The notes under the pieces: generated by a model | Database searches by the model: none | What the model was told of the DNA's origin: nothing | Seen by the model: only the letters and a program-made list of their open reading frames with translations | Part shown: positions 1 through 8,963 of the stretch, piece by piece | How positions within the stretch are numbered: position 1 is the stretch's first letter | Layout of the letters: every line of letters starts with the position of its first letter | Assembly: GCF_020866965.1 (NCBI RefSeq) | Contig: NZ_JAJATX010000047.1 | Coordinates: 1-33,257 of the forward strand | DNA from: Microvirga roseola | Lineage (GTDB): Bacteria > Pseudomonadota > Alphaproteobacteria > Rhizobiales > Beijerinckiaceae | Reading direction: 5' to 3' | DNA: 33,257 bases | Position numbers and translations under genes: made by a program

Positions 1-37
1 AATCACACCTCAGCCCAAATTAATAGGTCCTGAGCCT
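1..37 (+). repeat. Dispersed repeat, copy 1 (may continue left of the window)
   Basis: The first 37 bases match 14941-14977 at 33 of 37 positions in the same orientation. A third, more diverged copy in the opposite orientation lies at 33212-33240. The unit contains a TAGGTCCTGAG core. The window begins at the first matching base, so the true left edge is unknown. Copies 1 and 2 both lie upstream of a plus-strand gene. Confidence 0.6.
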
Positions 38-121
38 AGCGAATGCGCCTGCATTGGTATGATGTATCGTATTGAAGGTGTAAATACACATTGCATTCTC
101 TGGAATTTGTCAGATCCGCTT

Positions 122-135
122 AATAAACATTTATT
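122..135. promoter_or_regulatory. AT-rich dyad upstream of the chemoreceptor gene
   Basis: AATAAA and TTTATT flank a 2-base centre, giving a 14-bp inverted repeat about 60 bases before the chemoreceptor start. It could be a regulator site or chance in an AT-rich leader. No convincing -35/-10 pair was recognised nearby. Confidence 0.25.
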
Positions 136-193
136 GATTCATACAAATACTTCTGCCTGTGAGTCGAGGGTTTATTTCGCGGGGGCGAACATC

Positions 194-1882
194 ATGATCT
201 TTTCATCTCGAAGCTGGTCCATCCGGACAAAGCTGCTCATGGTGCTCGCGATCCTTGCTGTCCTACTTATTTCATCGGTTGGTGGGGGCTGGATCGGGAT
301 CAGCTCGATGTATGCCTCCATCAACACGATTTACATCGACAGAGTTGTTCCCCTGCGCGACCTGAAAGTAGTCTCCGATCTCTATGCCGTTAACATTGTA
401 GATGCATCTCACAAGGTCCGAAATAATAACATAAGCTGGACCGATGCATTGAAAGGAGTCGAGGAGGCACGAGCCGAGATCGACAAGCGCTGGTCAGCCT
501 ACAGCGTGACCTACATGGATGCAGAGGAGAAGGCTCTTGCACAGGATGCCGAGCGGCTGATGAGAACGGCCAATGTCGCCGTCGACAAACTCGTGGCTAT
601 TCTCAAGCGTCAGGATCATGCAGTGCTGGTCACCTTCACGGCTGTCGACCTCTATGCGGCCATTGACCCGGTCTCCGACGCCCTGAGTAAGCTCGTGAAT
701 ATTCAGCTCGACGTTGCTAGGGCAGAGGGTGAGAAGGCCGAGACCCTTTATATCTTCCTGAAAAGTGCCTTTGTCGCGGTTGTGTTGCTCGCGGCCATCG
801 CTCTCGTTCTTGCGGCCAGAACCGTGGTGGGCGGGATATCGCGTCCTCTAACTCGGATTGCCAATCAGATGCGGGTACTGGCAGAGGGCGACCTCGGTGT
901 GACCGTCACCGGAGCTGAGAAACGGGATGAAGTGGGTACGCTCGCGCGAGCCCTCCAGGTGTTCAAAGATGCGATGATTGCAAAGAGGACTGCGGATGAG
1001 GTGGCAGCCTTGGAAGCCGACGCCAAGATGCGCCGTGCCGAGGCACTCGACCAGCTCACCAGACACTTCGAGGCGAATGTATCCGCTCTCACGAACGGGC
1101 TATCGTCCGCCGCCACGGATATGGAGGCAACAGCTCAGTCGATGACAGCTGTTGCCGACCAAACCACGACTCAGTCGGTCAATGTAGCCTCGGCTGCCGA
1201 ACAGACCTCCGCCAACGTGCAGACCGTGGCTGCAGCAGCAGAGGAGCTGTCGATTTCTATCCGCGAAATCGCCGCCCAGGTGAACCAGTCTTCCAGCATT
1301 GCAGAGCAGGCGGTGCACAATGCCAAGCGCACGGATATCACCGTGCAGGAACTCATGGCCATGGCGGACAAGATCGGCAATGTGGTTCAGTTGATTCACA
1401 CCATTGCGAGCCAGACCAATCTGCTGGCGCTGAATGCCACTATCGAGGCAGCGAGAGCCGGTGAAGCCGGCAAGGGCTTTGCCGTGGTGGCTACGGAAGT
1501 GAAGGAGCTCGCTAGTCAGACCTCCCGGGCTACAGAGGAAATCTCGGCCCAGATCGCTTCGGTGCAACAGGCGACACAACAGACGGTGGGAGAGATCCAG
1601 GAGATCGTGCGAACCATCGCCGAAATCTCGCAGATATCCATCTCGATTGCGGCTGCGATGGAGGAGCAGGGAGCGGCAACAGTCGAGATCGCCCGCAACG
1701 TACAGGAGGCGGCACATGGCACGGAGCAGGTGACGGGCAACATTGCCGATGTGCAGAGGGGGGCCGGAGATACCGGCGCTGCCGCCTCTCGGGTTCTCTC
1801 TGCTGCTCGCGATCTGGCCCGCCACTCCAGCAGCTTGGGTCTCGAGGTCGAGAGCTTCCTCTCTGGGGTGAAGGCCGCTTGA
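194..1882 (+). CDS. Methyl-accepting chemotaxis protein (transmembrane chemoreceptor)
   Basis: Inner-membrane chemoreceptor expected to signal through CheW/CheA to flagellar motors or another chemosensory output. The frame is open from 59, but I choose ATG 194. It follows a GGGGG tract by 8 bases and gives a clean membrane-targeting N-terminus (562 aa). In this numbering, one hydrophobic helix is at about 12-35, a helical periplasmic sensor of 4HB type at 36-187, a second membrane helix at 188-212 and a HAMP domain at about 213-265. The long coiled-coil signalling domain occupies about 300-555. Its hairpin tip at about 396-445 carries the canonical [18 protein letters not shown] run. The C-terminus (FLSGVKAA) lacks a CheR-tethering pentapeptide. 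No che genes are nearby, so it is an orphan receptor, and its ligand cannot be read from sequence. Confidence 0.93.
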   Translation: MIFSSRSWSIRTKLLMVLAILAVLLISSVGGGWIGISSMYASINTIYIDRVVPLRDLKVVSDLYAVNIVDASHKVRNNNISWTDALKGVEEARAEIDKRWSAYSVTYMDAEEKALAQDAERLMRTANVAVDKLVAILKRQDHAVLVTFTAVDLYAAIDPVSDALSKLVNIQLDVARAEGEKAETLYIFLKSAFVAVVLLAAIALVLAARTVVGGISRPLTRIANQMRVLAEGDLGVTVTGAEKRDEVGTLARALQVFKDAMIAKRTADEVAALEADAKMRRAEALDQLTRHFEANVSALTNGLSSAATDMEATAQSMTAVADQTTTQSVNVASAAEQTSANVQTVAAAAEELSISIREIAAQVNQSSSIAEQAVHNAKRTDITVQELMAMADKIGNVVQLIHTIASQTNLLALNATIEAARAGEAGKGFAVVATEVKELASQTSRATEEISAQIASVQQATQQTVGEIQEIVRTIAEISQISISIAAAMEEQGAATVEIARNVQEAAHGTEQVTGNIADVQRGAGDTGAAASRVLSAARDLARHSSSLGLEVESFLSGVKAA

Positions 1883-2302
1883 GTTCCCTAGGGCAAATGC
1901 GTCATGGAAAGCGGCGACCAGTATCGCCGGTTGAACTCGTCCGCTTCTCGATCGGGACTTGGCACGCCGTACGGTGGTCAACGTGACAGCGCCCTCGAAC
2001 CCACGCACAGGGGACAGGCTGCACAACAGAGTGGATTAAGTCTCTGATCGGAAAACGAATGTCAGGCATGAAGTAGAGGATGACTTGGCTTCTGCCTTTA
2101 GGCAGTAAGCTGACGTCCAATGGAACGTTCGAAAGGACGGCCAATGACCCGGTGCAGAAATTGCAAAGCATCGGATCAGCCAACCTGACCAGGGCGTCGC
2201 TTTAGACATTGTGCACGGACAATCTCCTGCGCGGCAAAACGTCTGCTCCAGCATAGATGTGAGGCTGGTGGCGAACTCGCAGCCTGGCTGAGGTTTGTGC
2301 AG
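1883..2302. other. Gene-poor gap between chemoreceptor and siderophore operon
   Basis: Short minus-strand open frames exist here (2036-2254 and 1902-2183). They have no recognisable domain, no good ribosome-binding site and a residue composition typical of chance frames. The gap lies between the 3' ends of two converging genes. I saw no strong hairpin followed by a T-tract. It may hold decayed sequence. Confidence 0.5.
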
Positions 2303-3061
2303 TCAGGTGTAGTAGATTGAGATTTTTCGTCCCTGAATCTCCTGGATTTCAACATCCATGTCGTAGACGTCCCGGATGACCTGGGTCGTCATGATCGCGT
2401 CGGGAGGGCCGTGGTGGATGACCGCTCCATCCCGCATCGCCACCATGTAATCCGAATAGCATGACGCGAAGTTGAGATCGTGCAGGACGAGGACGACGGT
2501 CTTGCCCAGGTCGTCGGCTGCCCGACGCAGCAGCTTCATCATGCCGACCGCATGCTTCATGTCGAGATTATTCAGAGGTTCGTCGAACAGCACATAGTCC
2601 GTATCCTGGCAGAGAACCATCGCCACATAGGCCCGCTGGCGCTGGCCGCCGGAGAGTTCATCGATGAAGCGGTCGGCCAGTTCCTCGAGCATGAGATAGC
2701 CGATGGCGGCGGTAGCCTGCTTTCGATCCTCCGGCGTTAGGCGCCCCTTGGAATAGGGATAACGACCGAACTCCACCAAGTCGCGCACAGTCAGCCGGGC
2801 CGGAATACGGTTCTCCTGCCTCAGGATGGACAGGCGCTTCGCCAGAACGTCCGACGGTGTCCGGGTGACGTCGAGCCCATCCGCCGTCACCGTTCCGGCC
2901 GACATTGGCAGGAGGCGGCTAATCATCGACAGGAGGGTGGATTTGCCGGCGCCATTGGGGCCGATGATGGAGGTAATGCCGCCCTGCGGAAACCGGAGCG
3001 ACACATCCCGGACGACCATTGTATCGCCATAGGACTTGCTGGCGTTCGATACCTCGATCAA
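2303..3061 (-). CDS. Iron-siderophore ABC transporter, ATP-binding protein (CeuD/YclP/VctC type)
   Basis: Cytoplasmic ATPase (252 aa) that powers import of a ferric siderophore through the two FecCD-type permeases encoded just upstream. Visible motifs are Walker A GPNGAGKST at 34-42, Q-loop RQE at 81-83, ABC signature LSGGQ at 136-140, Walker B YVLFDE at 156-161 and the switch His194 in LHDLN. The DEPLNNLDMKH stretch is typical of the CeuD/YclP/VctC branch rather than of haem ATPases (HmuV). Translation appears to start at TTG 3061, which overlaps the permease stop in TTGA. An AAAGGAG sequence 7 bases upstream supports this start and indicates translational coupling. It is the last gene of the operon. 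Confidence 0.95.
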   Translation of the reverse strand: MIEVSNASKSYGDTMVVRDVSLRFPQGGITSIIGPNGAGKSTLLSMISRLLPMSAGTVTADGLDVTRTPSDVLAKRLSILRQENRIPARLTVRDLVEFGRYPYSKGRLTPEDRKQATAAIGYLMLEELADRFIDELSGGQRQRAYVAMVLCQDTDYVLFDEPLNNLDMKHAVGMMKLLRRAADDLGKTVVLVLHDLNFASCYSDYMVAMRDGAVIHHGPPDAIMTTQVIRDVYDMDVEIQEIQGRKISIYYT

Positions 3062-4023
3062 CGGGCGGCTCCTTTCATCAGCAGGGCGAGAAACAGGAGC
3101 CCGCCAACGAAGTCGATGACGATGCTGAGCGCCGTGTCGAAGGCGAAGATGCGCTCGAGAATGAGCTGTCCGCCAACAAGACAGTTGATCGCCAGCAAGA
3201 CCGCGGCAGGCAGGATGAAGCGGTGCTTGTGGCTGCCGACGATCTGGTAGGCCAGATTGGCGACGAGCAGCCCGAAGAACGTAACCGGGCCCACGAGGGC
3301 CGTCGAGACGGACACGAGCACCGCCACCAGCAGGAGAACGACTGTGACGACCCGGTCATGATCGACGCCAAGGCCGATGGCGGCGTCGCGGCCCAGGCTG
3401 AGCACATCGAAGCCGCGCAGGAAGCGCCAGCCTACGAGCGAGGCTGCAATGATCACGGTGCTCGAGATCGCAAGTAGTTCGCCGTCGATGCTGTTGAAGC
3501 TCGCGAACAGGCGGTCCTGCAGTACAACGAACTCGTTGGGATCGATGATCCGCTGCATGAAGCCCGAGAGGCTGCGGAAGAACACGCCGAACACGATGCC
3601 GACGAGGATGAGCAGGTGGAGGCTCCGGCTCGTCCCGGAGAAGAGCCAGCGGTAGAGGATGCTCGAGAACAGGACCATGGCGAGCACTTCGAGCGCGAAC
3701 ACCAGATACGGGCTCAGGTTCGCGACGCCGGCAGCACCGATGGAGAAGATCAGCGCGGTCTGAATGAGGATGAAGAGCGCATCGAACCCCATGATCGCAG
3801 GAGTGAGGATCCGGTTCTGACTCGCCGTCTGGAACAGGACCGTCGAGACCGCGACCGCATAGGCCACGAGCACCATAGTCAGGACCTTCGTGCCCCGGAA
3901 AGGCAGGATGAAATCCCAGCGTCCTTTCGCGCCGATCGTCATGAATGCCGCGATCAGCCCCGCGGCCAGGACCGCGAGGATCAGGAGCACGTGAAGAGGA
4001 TGCAGCCGCTTCGTATCAGGCAA
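3058..4023 (-). CDS. Iron-siderophore ABC transporter permease, second subunit (CeuC/YclO type)
   Basis: Integral inner-membrane permease of the FecCD family (321 aa). It should pair with the product of 4016-5020 as a heterodimer, like CeuB/CeuC or YclN/YclO. The protein is almost wholly hydrophobic, with about nine to ten predicted membrane helices. It carries a LSLGRDAAIGLGVDHDR segment, the family's cytoplasmic coupling loop that contacts the ATPase. It starts at TTG 4023, with AGGAGG 10 bases upstream, and overlaps the end of the first permease gene by 8 bases. It also overlaps the ATPase gene by 4 bases. An internal GTG at 3990 is a less likely start because it lacks such a site. Confidence 0.94.
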   Translation of the reverse strand: MPDTKRLHPLHVLLILAVLAAGLIAAFMTIGAKGRWDFILPFRGTKVLTMVLVAYAVAVSTVLFQTASQNRILTPAIMGFDALFILIQTALIFSIGAAGVANLSPYLVFALEVLAMVLFSSILYRWLFSGTSRSLHLLILVGIVFGVFFRSLSGFMQRIIDPNEFVVLQDRLFASFNSIDGELLAISSTVIIAASLVGWRFLRGFDVLSLGRDAAIGLGVDHDRVVTVVLLLVAVLVSVSTALVGPVTFFGLLVANLAYQIVGSHKHRFILPAAVLLAINCLVGGQLILERIFAFDTALSIVIDFVGGLLFLALLMKGAAR

Positions 4024-5020
4024 GACGCTCGCGCCTCCTGAGCAGGAGAGCCAGGAAGAGACCGCTGCCGACGATTCCCATCACGGCCCCGATGGGAATC
4101 TCGAAGGGGTGGTACACGATGCGTCCGATGATATCGCAGATCAGCACGAGGCCCGCGCCGAACAGGGCGATCCATGGCAGGGATCGCCGCATGTTGTCGC
4201 CCATCATCAGGCTGACCACGTTCGGCACGATCAGGCCAAGAAACGGCAACATGCCGACCGTTACCACGATGACGGCCGTCACCATTGAGACGATGACGAG
4301 CCCTAGGGTCATGACGCTGCGGTAGCGCAGGCCGAGATTCGTGGTGAAGTCCCGCCCCATGCCCGCAAGCGTCAGGCGGTCGGCCGCGAGATAGGCGAGC
4401 ACCGTGAGGGCAAAGCCCAGCCAGAGCAGTTCGTAGCGTCCGCGCAGGACGCCGGAGAAGTCGCCCGTCGTCCAGGCATTGAGGGACTGGAGCAGGTCGA
4501 AGCGGTAGGCGAGGAAGTTCGTGGCCGCCTCGATGATCCCGCCGAGGATGAGGCCCACGAGCGGCACCATGAGTGCGGAGCGCAGCGGAACGAGACGGAG
4601 GATGCGCAGGAACAGGGCCGTACCGGCGAGCGCGAAGAGGGCCGCGACCGTCATCTTCCCTATGAGCGGCATGCCTGGGGCGACGAGCGCGACCGCAAGA
4701 AGGCCGAGGCTTGCGGATTCGACCGTGCCCGCTGTGGATGGCTCGACGAACCGGTTCTGAGTCAGCATCTGCATGATCGTTCCGGCGACCGCCATGGCCA
4801 TGCCGGCGAGGATGAGCGCAAGCGTGCGGGGCACGCGGGAGACCAGCATCACCTGGGCGGCGCTCCCGCCGTCCTGTGCGAGCAACGTGCTGAGCGAGAT
4901 GTCGCTGACGCCGATGAACAGGCTGGTCGCAGCCAAGGCCAGGACGGCGAGAAGAGCGGGCAGGAGGCGGATCACGGTCGTTTGGAAGGGCCTGAAAGGG
5001 TTCTGTCGGTTTCGTCTCAA
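4016..5020 (-). CDS. Iron-siderophore ABC transporter permease, first subunit (CeuB/YclN type)
   Basis: FecCD-family permease (up to 334 aa) with multiple hydrophobic helices and the conserved GMLPFLGLIVPN segment typical of siderophore permeases. It also has GMGRDFTTNLGLRY, the loop that contacts the ATPase. The start is uncertain. TTG 5020 gives 334 aa but has no clear ribosome-binding site and sits in the T-rich tail of a hairpin. GTG 4975 gives 319 aa beginning at the hydrophobic stretch. The gene follows the binding-protein gene by 63 bases that contain this hairpin (5030-5054), so its expression is probably lower than that of the binding protein. Confidence 0.93.
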   Translation of the reverse strand: MRRNRQNPFRPFQTTVIRLLPALLAVLALAATSLFIGVSDISLSTLLAQDGGSAAQVMLVSRVPRTLALILAGMAMAVAGTIMQMLTQNRFVEPSTAGTVESASLGLLAVALVAPGMPLIGKMTVAALFALAGTALFLRILRLVPLRSALMVPLVGLILGGIIEAATNFLAYRFDLLQSLNAWTTGDFSGVLRGRYELLWLGFALTVLAYLAADRLTLAGMGRDFTTNLGLRYRSVMTLGLVIVSMVTAVIVVTVGMLPFLGLIVPNVVSLMMGDNMRRSLPWIALFGAGLVLICDIIGRIVYHPFEIPIGAVMGIVGSGLFLALLLRRRERLA

Positions 5021-5029
5021 AAGAGAAAG

Positions 5030-5054
5030 GCGGGTCGTCCGGAAGACGACCCGC
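5030..5054 (-). terminator. Intercistronic hairpin with T-rich tail (attenuator or mRNA-stabilising element)
   Basis: A perfect 10-bp stem (GCGGGTCGTC pairing with GACGACCCGC) closes a 5-base loop. On the minus strand it is followed by CTTTCTCTTTT. It lies between the binding-protein gene and the first permease gene of the same operon. The form matches a leaky intrinsic terminator or a 3'-end stabiliser. Such elements commonly let a periplasmic binding protein be made in excess over its membrane partners. Confidence 0.75.
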
Positions 5055-5083
5055 GATACGCCCCTGGAGGGTGTAAGCCAAGA

Positions 5084-6019
5084 CTATTTCTTGCCGATGG
5101 CCTTGGCGATCTGGTCGACGCTCGCCTGCATCGCCGTCAGGCCGCCGCCGACAAGATACCAGTTGACCGGATCAAGATAGACCACTTGGCCGCTCTTCCA
5201 GGCCTTGGTCTGGTTAACGAGTTCGTTGTCCAGCAGACGCTTGGCCGCGCCCTCGTTACGGCCCACGGCGGTGTCCCGGTCGATCACGAACAGCCAGTCC
5301 GGATTCGTCTTGAGGATGAACTCAGAGGAGATGGCCTGGCCGTGGTTCGTGATGGTGAGGTTCTCCACGGCTGGCTGGATGCCGAAACCCGTGTGCAGAA
5401 CGCCGAAGCGAGAACTGGGCCCGTAAGCGCTCATCTTGCCACCGGTCGTGAGAATAAGAAGGCCCTTTCCGGCCTTCGGGGCCTGCTGGCGCAGATTCGC
5501 GATCGAGCCCTTGAGCTTGGTCACAAGCGCCTCGGCTTGGCTTTCCTTTCCGAAGACCTTGCCCAGGAGGCGTGCGTTCCGGATGACGCTTGCGACATAA
5601 TCGTTCGGGTCCGTCGAGAGATCGATGGTCGGCGCGATCTTTGACAACTCGGGATATTTCACGCGCGAACGGCCGCCGACGATGATCAGATCGGGCTCAG
5701 CCGAGTTGACTGCTTCGAAATCCGGCTCGAATAGCGTGCCAACCTTCTCATACCGATCGGCGGAATATTTCGACAGGAAATTCGGCAGGCGTCCCGTAGG
5801 CACTCCGGCGATCTCGATGCCAAGCGCGTCGAGTGTGTCAAGGGAGGCCAGGTCGAAGACGAGAACCTTCTTGGGGCTCGCGGGAATAGCTGTCTCACCC
5901 TGCGCATGCTGGATCTTGATATCCTGTGCATGGGTAAGACCCGTCATGGCTCCAAGCGCCAGGGTGCTGGCCAGAAAGGTCACAAAGGTCAGGGAACGGC
6001 GTGTCAGTGCAAGTGGCAT
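5084..6019 (-). CDS. Periplasmic ferric-siderophore binding protein, CeuE-like
   Basis: Class III periplasmic binding protein (311 aa) that delivers ferric siderophore to the permease pair. The N-terminus is a Sec signal (MPLALTRRSL, a hydrophobic core, then THA before QDIKI). No lipobox cysteine is present, so the mature protein should be soluble. Residues aligning with the metal-binding set of Campylobacter CeuE are present: His226 (NHGQAISSEF), Tyr288 (NWYLVGGG), and Arg117, Arg204 and Arg248 around the anion pocket. In CeuE the His and Tyr complete the iron coordination of tetradentate bis-catecholates. This suggests a similar substrate class here; the residue match is by eye. ATG 6019 is the only sensible start, with a weak GAAGAG upstream. 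The gene follows the SIP gene by 41 bases. Confidence 0.94.
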   Translation of the reverse strand: MPLALTRRSLTFVTFLASTLALGAMTGLTHAQDIKIQHAQGETAIPASPKKVLVFDLASLDTLDALGIEIAGVPTGRLPNFLSKYSADRYEKVGTLFEPDFEAVNSAEPDLIIVGGRSRVKYPELSKIAPTIDLSTDPNDYVASVIRNARLLGKVFGKESQAEALVTKLKGSIANLRQQAPKAGKGLLILTTGGKMSAYGPSSRFGVLHTGFGIQPAVENLTITNHGQAISSEFILKTNPDWLFVIDRDTAVGRNEGAAKRLLDNELVNQTKAWKSGQVVYLDPVNWYLVGGGLTAMQASVDQIAKAIGKK

Positions 6020-6060
6020 AGTTTTTGCTCTTCGATTATTGCTGTAATGAGCTTCTGTAT

Positions 6061-6819
6061 TCAGTCTTCGACATGATCGTGGCCGCCGATGCGGCCCGGG
6101 CGCCAGTAGCCCTCGGAGGAGATCTGGTCACGTCCGAGGCCCTTTGCGATAAGCGTGTGGCGCTGGCGGCGAACATTGCTCGTCTCGCCGATAATGTAGG
6201 CGTGCCCCCTCCCAGGCGGCGGAGAGAAGTCCTCGATCACGGCGGACATGAGCTCGCTCGGACCGGGCGGCGCATCGCCCCGGTGGACCCAGCGGACGGC
6301 GGTATCGGCCTTTGTGTCGATGGCGATCTCGGCCTGCTTGCCAGCGACCTCAATGAAGACGAAAGCCTTCAATCCGACGGTCATGGTTTCGAGGATATGC
6401 GCAATGGCCGGAATGCAGGTCTCATCCCCTGTCAGGAGATGCCAGTCGGCTTCCGAGCGCAGCACGGTTCCGCCGCGTGGACCCTTCGCTTCGATGGTAT
6501 CGCCCGGCCTGGCCGCCCGCGCCCAGGTAGGCGCAGGCGTATCGCCATGCAGGACAAAATCGATGCTGATCGTTCCTGCCGCCGGATCCATGGAGCGGAT
6601 CGTATAGTCGCGCCGCCCCGTCTCGCCGCCCGGCAGAGGAATCATCAGCACGAGCGCCTGGCCCGGCTTGTAGGCGAGTTGGCCAATATCGTCCGCCGTC
6701 AGGATGACGCGGCGCATGTTCGGCTCCACGTCGAAGCTGTCCACGACGCGCAGAGTCCAGCTCCGCATCGGAGGCCGCTGGCGGGGCTGACCGGTCGTGC
6801 CGGCATGGGTTATGTGCAT
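6061..6819 (-). CDS. Siderophore-interacting protein (SIP family FAD ferric reductase)
   Basis: Cytoplasmic flavoprotein (252 aa) of the ViuB/YqjH/SIP family, expected to reduce imported Fe(III)-siderophore so that iron is released. The N-terminal FAD-binding barrel (about 20-130) carries the flavin motif RDYTIR near residue 80. The C-terminal NAD(P)H-binding half begins around LLTGDETCIPAI and ends with the family's aromatic C-terminal signature SEGYWRPGRIGGHD. The start at ATG 6819 has AGGA 8 bases upstream and lies 32 bases after the receptor gene. An internal ATG at residue 18 is possible but less favoured. The position between receptor and binding-protein genes fits the iron-release step of the same pathway. 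Confidence 0.93.
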   Translation of the reverse strand: MHITHAGTTGQPRQRPPMRSWTLRVVDSFDVEPNMRRVILTADDIGQLAYKPGQALVLMIPLPGGETGRRDYTIRSMDPAAGTISIDFVLHGDTPAPTWARAARPGDTIEAKGPRGGTVLRSEADWHLLTGDETCIPAIAHILETMTVGLKAFVFIEVAGKQAEIAIDTKADTAVRWVHRGDAPPGPSELMSAVIEDFSPPPGRGHAYIIGETSNVRRQRHTLIAKGLGRDQISSEGYWRPGRIGGHDHVED

Positions 6820-6851
6820 GGTGCCATTCCTGTTGCGTTACTCCTGCCGCA

Positions 6852-8963
6852 TCAGAAGGTTGCCGAAAGGCCCATCCAGAAGCGGCGGCCTTCGACCACC
6901 GTATTGTAGTCGGTCGGCTCGATCTCCTTGTCGAAAATGTTGTAAATTGCGGCATTCAGTTTCAGCTGATCCGTGAAGGCGTAGGACGCGCCGAAATCAA
7001 CTGTCGCATAGGCATCATACTTCCGGCCCGGCGTGTTGTTGATGAGCACCGGCGTGCCGTTCGTGCCGATCCGCGCTCCAGCGACGATCTCGACGCCGTG
7101 ATAGTTGAGCGCCGCCCAGGTCGTCAGGCCGGCAACCGGCGTAATCCAGTCCACACGCGCGTTGGCCATGTGTTCGGGGGTGCGGGCCAGGGGGAAGCCG
7201 ATGAAGTCGCCGGTCTTCTGCTCGGAATGGGTGAAGGTGTAGGTTCCGCGCAGCGATATTGTGTCCGTCGCCCGCCAGGTAGCGGCGAGTTCGACGCCCT
7301 GAATAACGGCATCGTCGATGTTGTAGTTGTACCAGAGACGGTAGTTCGGATCCTCGGACCAGCGGACGGGGTTGCCTGCCGCATCCAGCACCAGCGCATT
7401 GGTGATCTTGTCCCTGAAGTCGGTGTAGAAATAGGTCGCGCTGGCGGTGAAACCGTCGAGGCTGTCCCACAGGGCAGCCACCTCGTAGCTCGTGCTCGTC
7501 TCTGCCCGCAGACCGGGATCGGCAATGATGACGCCGCAGGTTCCGAATGGCCCGTACGTACATCCTCTGCCGCCCGTCGTGTAGGCATAGCCCGGCGCAA
7601 TCTGGCGGATTTCCGGCGCGCGGAAGCCTGTGGACACGCCGCCCTTCAAGGTAAGGTTCGGGGTCGTATGCCACACCGCATATGCGCGGGGACTGTAATG
7701 GGCACCGTAGATCTCGTGATGATCCATGCGCAGCCCGCCCGTGAGGGAGAAGGAGGGGCTGAATCTCCACTCGTCCTCGGCATACAGCGCCCACTGGTTA
7801 ACCTCGAAGGTCTCGTCATGCCCGGTGCGACGGCCGGGGTTCTGGTCGATCAGCGTGGCGTTGAACCACTGGCCGCCGGTCACCAGCGTGTGGGTACCGA
7901 GCAGATCGAAAGGCGTCGTGAACTTGCCGTCGACCACCGTATTCCTGATCTCGGGCGAGCGCAGGTTCTTCGTGAACAGCGATGTGAAGGGATCCTCCGA
8001 ATAGCTCCGCCGCTCGGCCCATTCCTGCTGAATGGAGAACTCTGAAGTCGTCCACCCCCAGCGGCCGATATGTGTTGCCGACCAGTGTTTGCGGTCGTTG
8101 TCGTTGTAGGTGTCGGCAGATAGTGGCTCCAGCGTTCCGAGCACTGAGGCGCTGCGTCGCACTCGCGTGAAACCGCCCTCGAGCAGGAAGTCGTGGTTCA
8201 CATGCGGTGTGAAGGTGAGGCGACCGCCGATACTGCCTTCCCTTGCGCCGGTGATTCCACTGATGAACTCGTCCTCGGCGCGCCCGTAGCCACGCCCCCA
8301 GACCTGGAGCCCGAGCATTCTGTGAATGAGCGGGCCGCCAGCATAGAAGGTGCCCTGGGCCGAATTGCCGAATTGGCTGTGCTGCTGGAGCGTGGCGTCC
8401 GTCTCGACTGCACCGACCCAGGCGTCCGCCACCTTGCGGGTGATGATGTTAATGACGCCGCCCATGGCGTCCGAGCCGTAGAGCGAGGACATGGGGCCGC
8501 GAACGACCTCGATCCGCTCGATCGCAGAAAGCGGCGGGATGAAGCTCTGCTCGAAGCCCGAGTTGCCGTTGGTGCGGGCATCGCGCGTGCTCTGCCGCTT
8601 ACCGTCGACGAGGATCAGGGTGTAGGTGCCGGGAAGGCCGCGGATGAAGATGTCCTTCTCGTTGGCGACGCCGGTGACGGCGACGCCTTGAACCTCCTGC
8701 AGAGCGTCCGTCAGGTCGCGGAATGCGCCTTTCTCGAGTTCCTCGCGCGTGATGACGGAGATGCTCGCCGGTGCGTCCTTCACGGTCTGCTCGAAGCCGG
8801 CGGCGGTTACGACCAGCTGATCGAGATTGATCACGTTGCCTGCCACCGGCGCGGCGCTTTCTGCCGTCTGAGCGAGGGCCGGAGCGAATTGCAATGCGGT
8901 CGAAAGGCTCGTGCATGCGAAGAGCATGAGGAGCGTCCGTCTCGCACGGCGCTGCACCACCAT
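6852..8963 (-). CDS. TonB-dependent ferric-siderophore outer-membrane receptor (FepA/CirA-like)
   Basis: Outer-membrane gated channel (703 aa from ATG 8963) for a ferric siderophore, probably a catecholate. The frame stays open up to 9152. ATG 8963 is preferred because GGTGAG precedes it by about 9 bases and it begins a proper signal peptide (MVVQRRARR, hydrophobic core, then ALAQ). The mature N-terminus has a TonB-box-like LDQLVVTA. The plug domain carries DAPASISVITREEL and the hallmark LYGSDAMGGVINIITRK. The rest is a beta-barrel with repeated aromatic-edged strands, an NIFDKEI segment and a terminal phenylalanine (GLSATF), as outer-membrane proteins need. It is the first gene of the six-gene operon, and its promoter should lie in 8964-9329. 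Confidence 0.95.
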   Translation of the reverse strand: MVVQRRARRTLLMLFACTSLSTALQFAPALAQTAESAAPVAGNVINLDQLVVTAAGFEQTVKDAPASISVITREELEKGAFRDLTDALQEVQGVAVTGVANEKDIFIRGLPGTYTLILVDGKRQSTRDARTNGNSGFEQSFIPPLSAIERIEVVRGPMSSLYGSDAMGGVINIITRKVADAWVGAVETDATLQQHSQFGNSAQGTFYAGGPLIHRMLGLQVWGRGYGRAEDEFISGITGAREGSIGGRLTFTPHVNHDFLLEGGFTRVRRSASVLGTLEPLSADTYNDNDRKHWSATHIGRWGWTTSEFSIQQEWAERRSYSEDPFTSLFTKNLRSPEIRNTVVDGKFTTPFDLLGTHTLVTGGQWFNATLIDQNPGRRTGHDETFEVNQWALYAEDEWRFSPSFSLTGGLRMDHHEIYGAHYSPRAYAVWHTTPNLTLKGGVSTGFRAPEIRQIAPGYAYTTGGRGCTYGPFGTCGVIIADPGLRAETSTSYEVAALWDSLDGFTASATYFYTDFRDKITNALVLDAAGNPVRWSEDPNYRLWYNYNIDDAVIQGVELAATWRATDTISLRGTYTFTHSEQKTGDFIGFPLARTPEHMANARVDWITPVAGLTTWAALNYHGVEIVAGARIGTNGTPVLINNTPGRKYDAYATVDFGASYAFTDQLKLNAAIYNIFDKEIEPTDYNTVVEGRRFWMGLSATF

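Noticed and set aside
1100..2026. Long minus-strand open frame (308 codons) opposite the chemoreceptor
   Set aside because: It is antisense to an unmistakable MCP signalling domain and encodes a His/Arg/Leu-rich peptide with no domain. It is a shadow of GC-rich codon use.
3981..5081. 366-codon minus-strand frame overlapping the first permease gene
   Set aside because: It overlaps the permease in another frame and its product is an Arg/Pro-rich chance sequence. The FecCD permease frame is clearly the real one.
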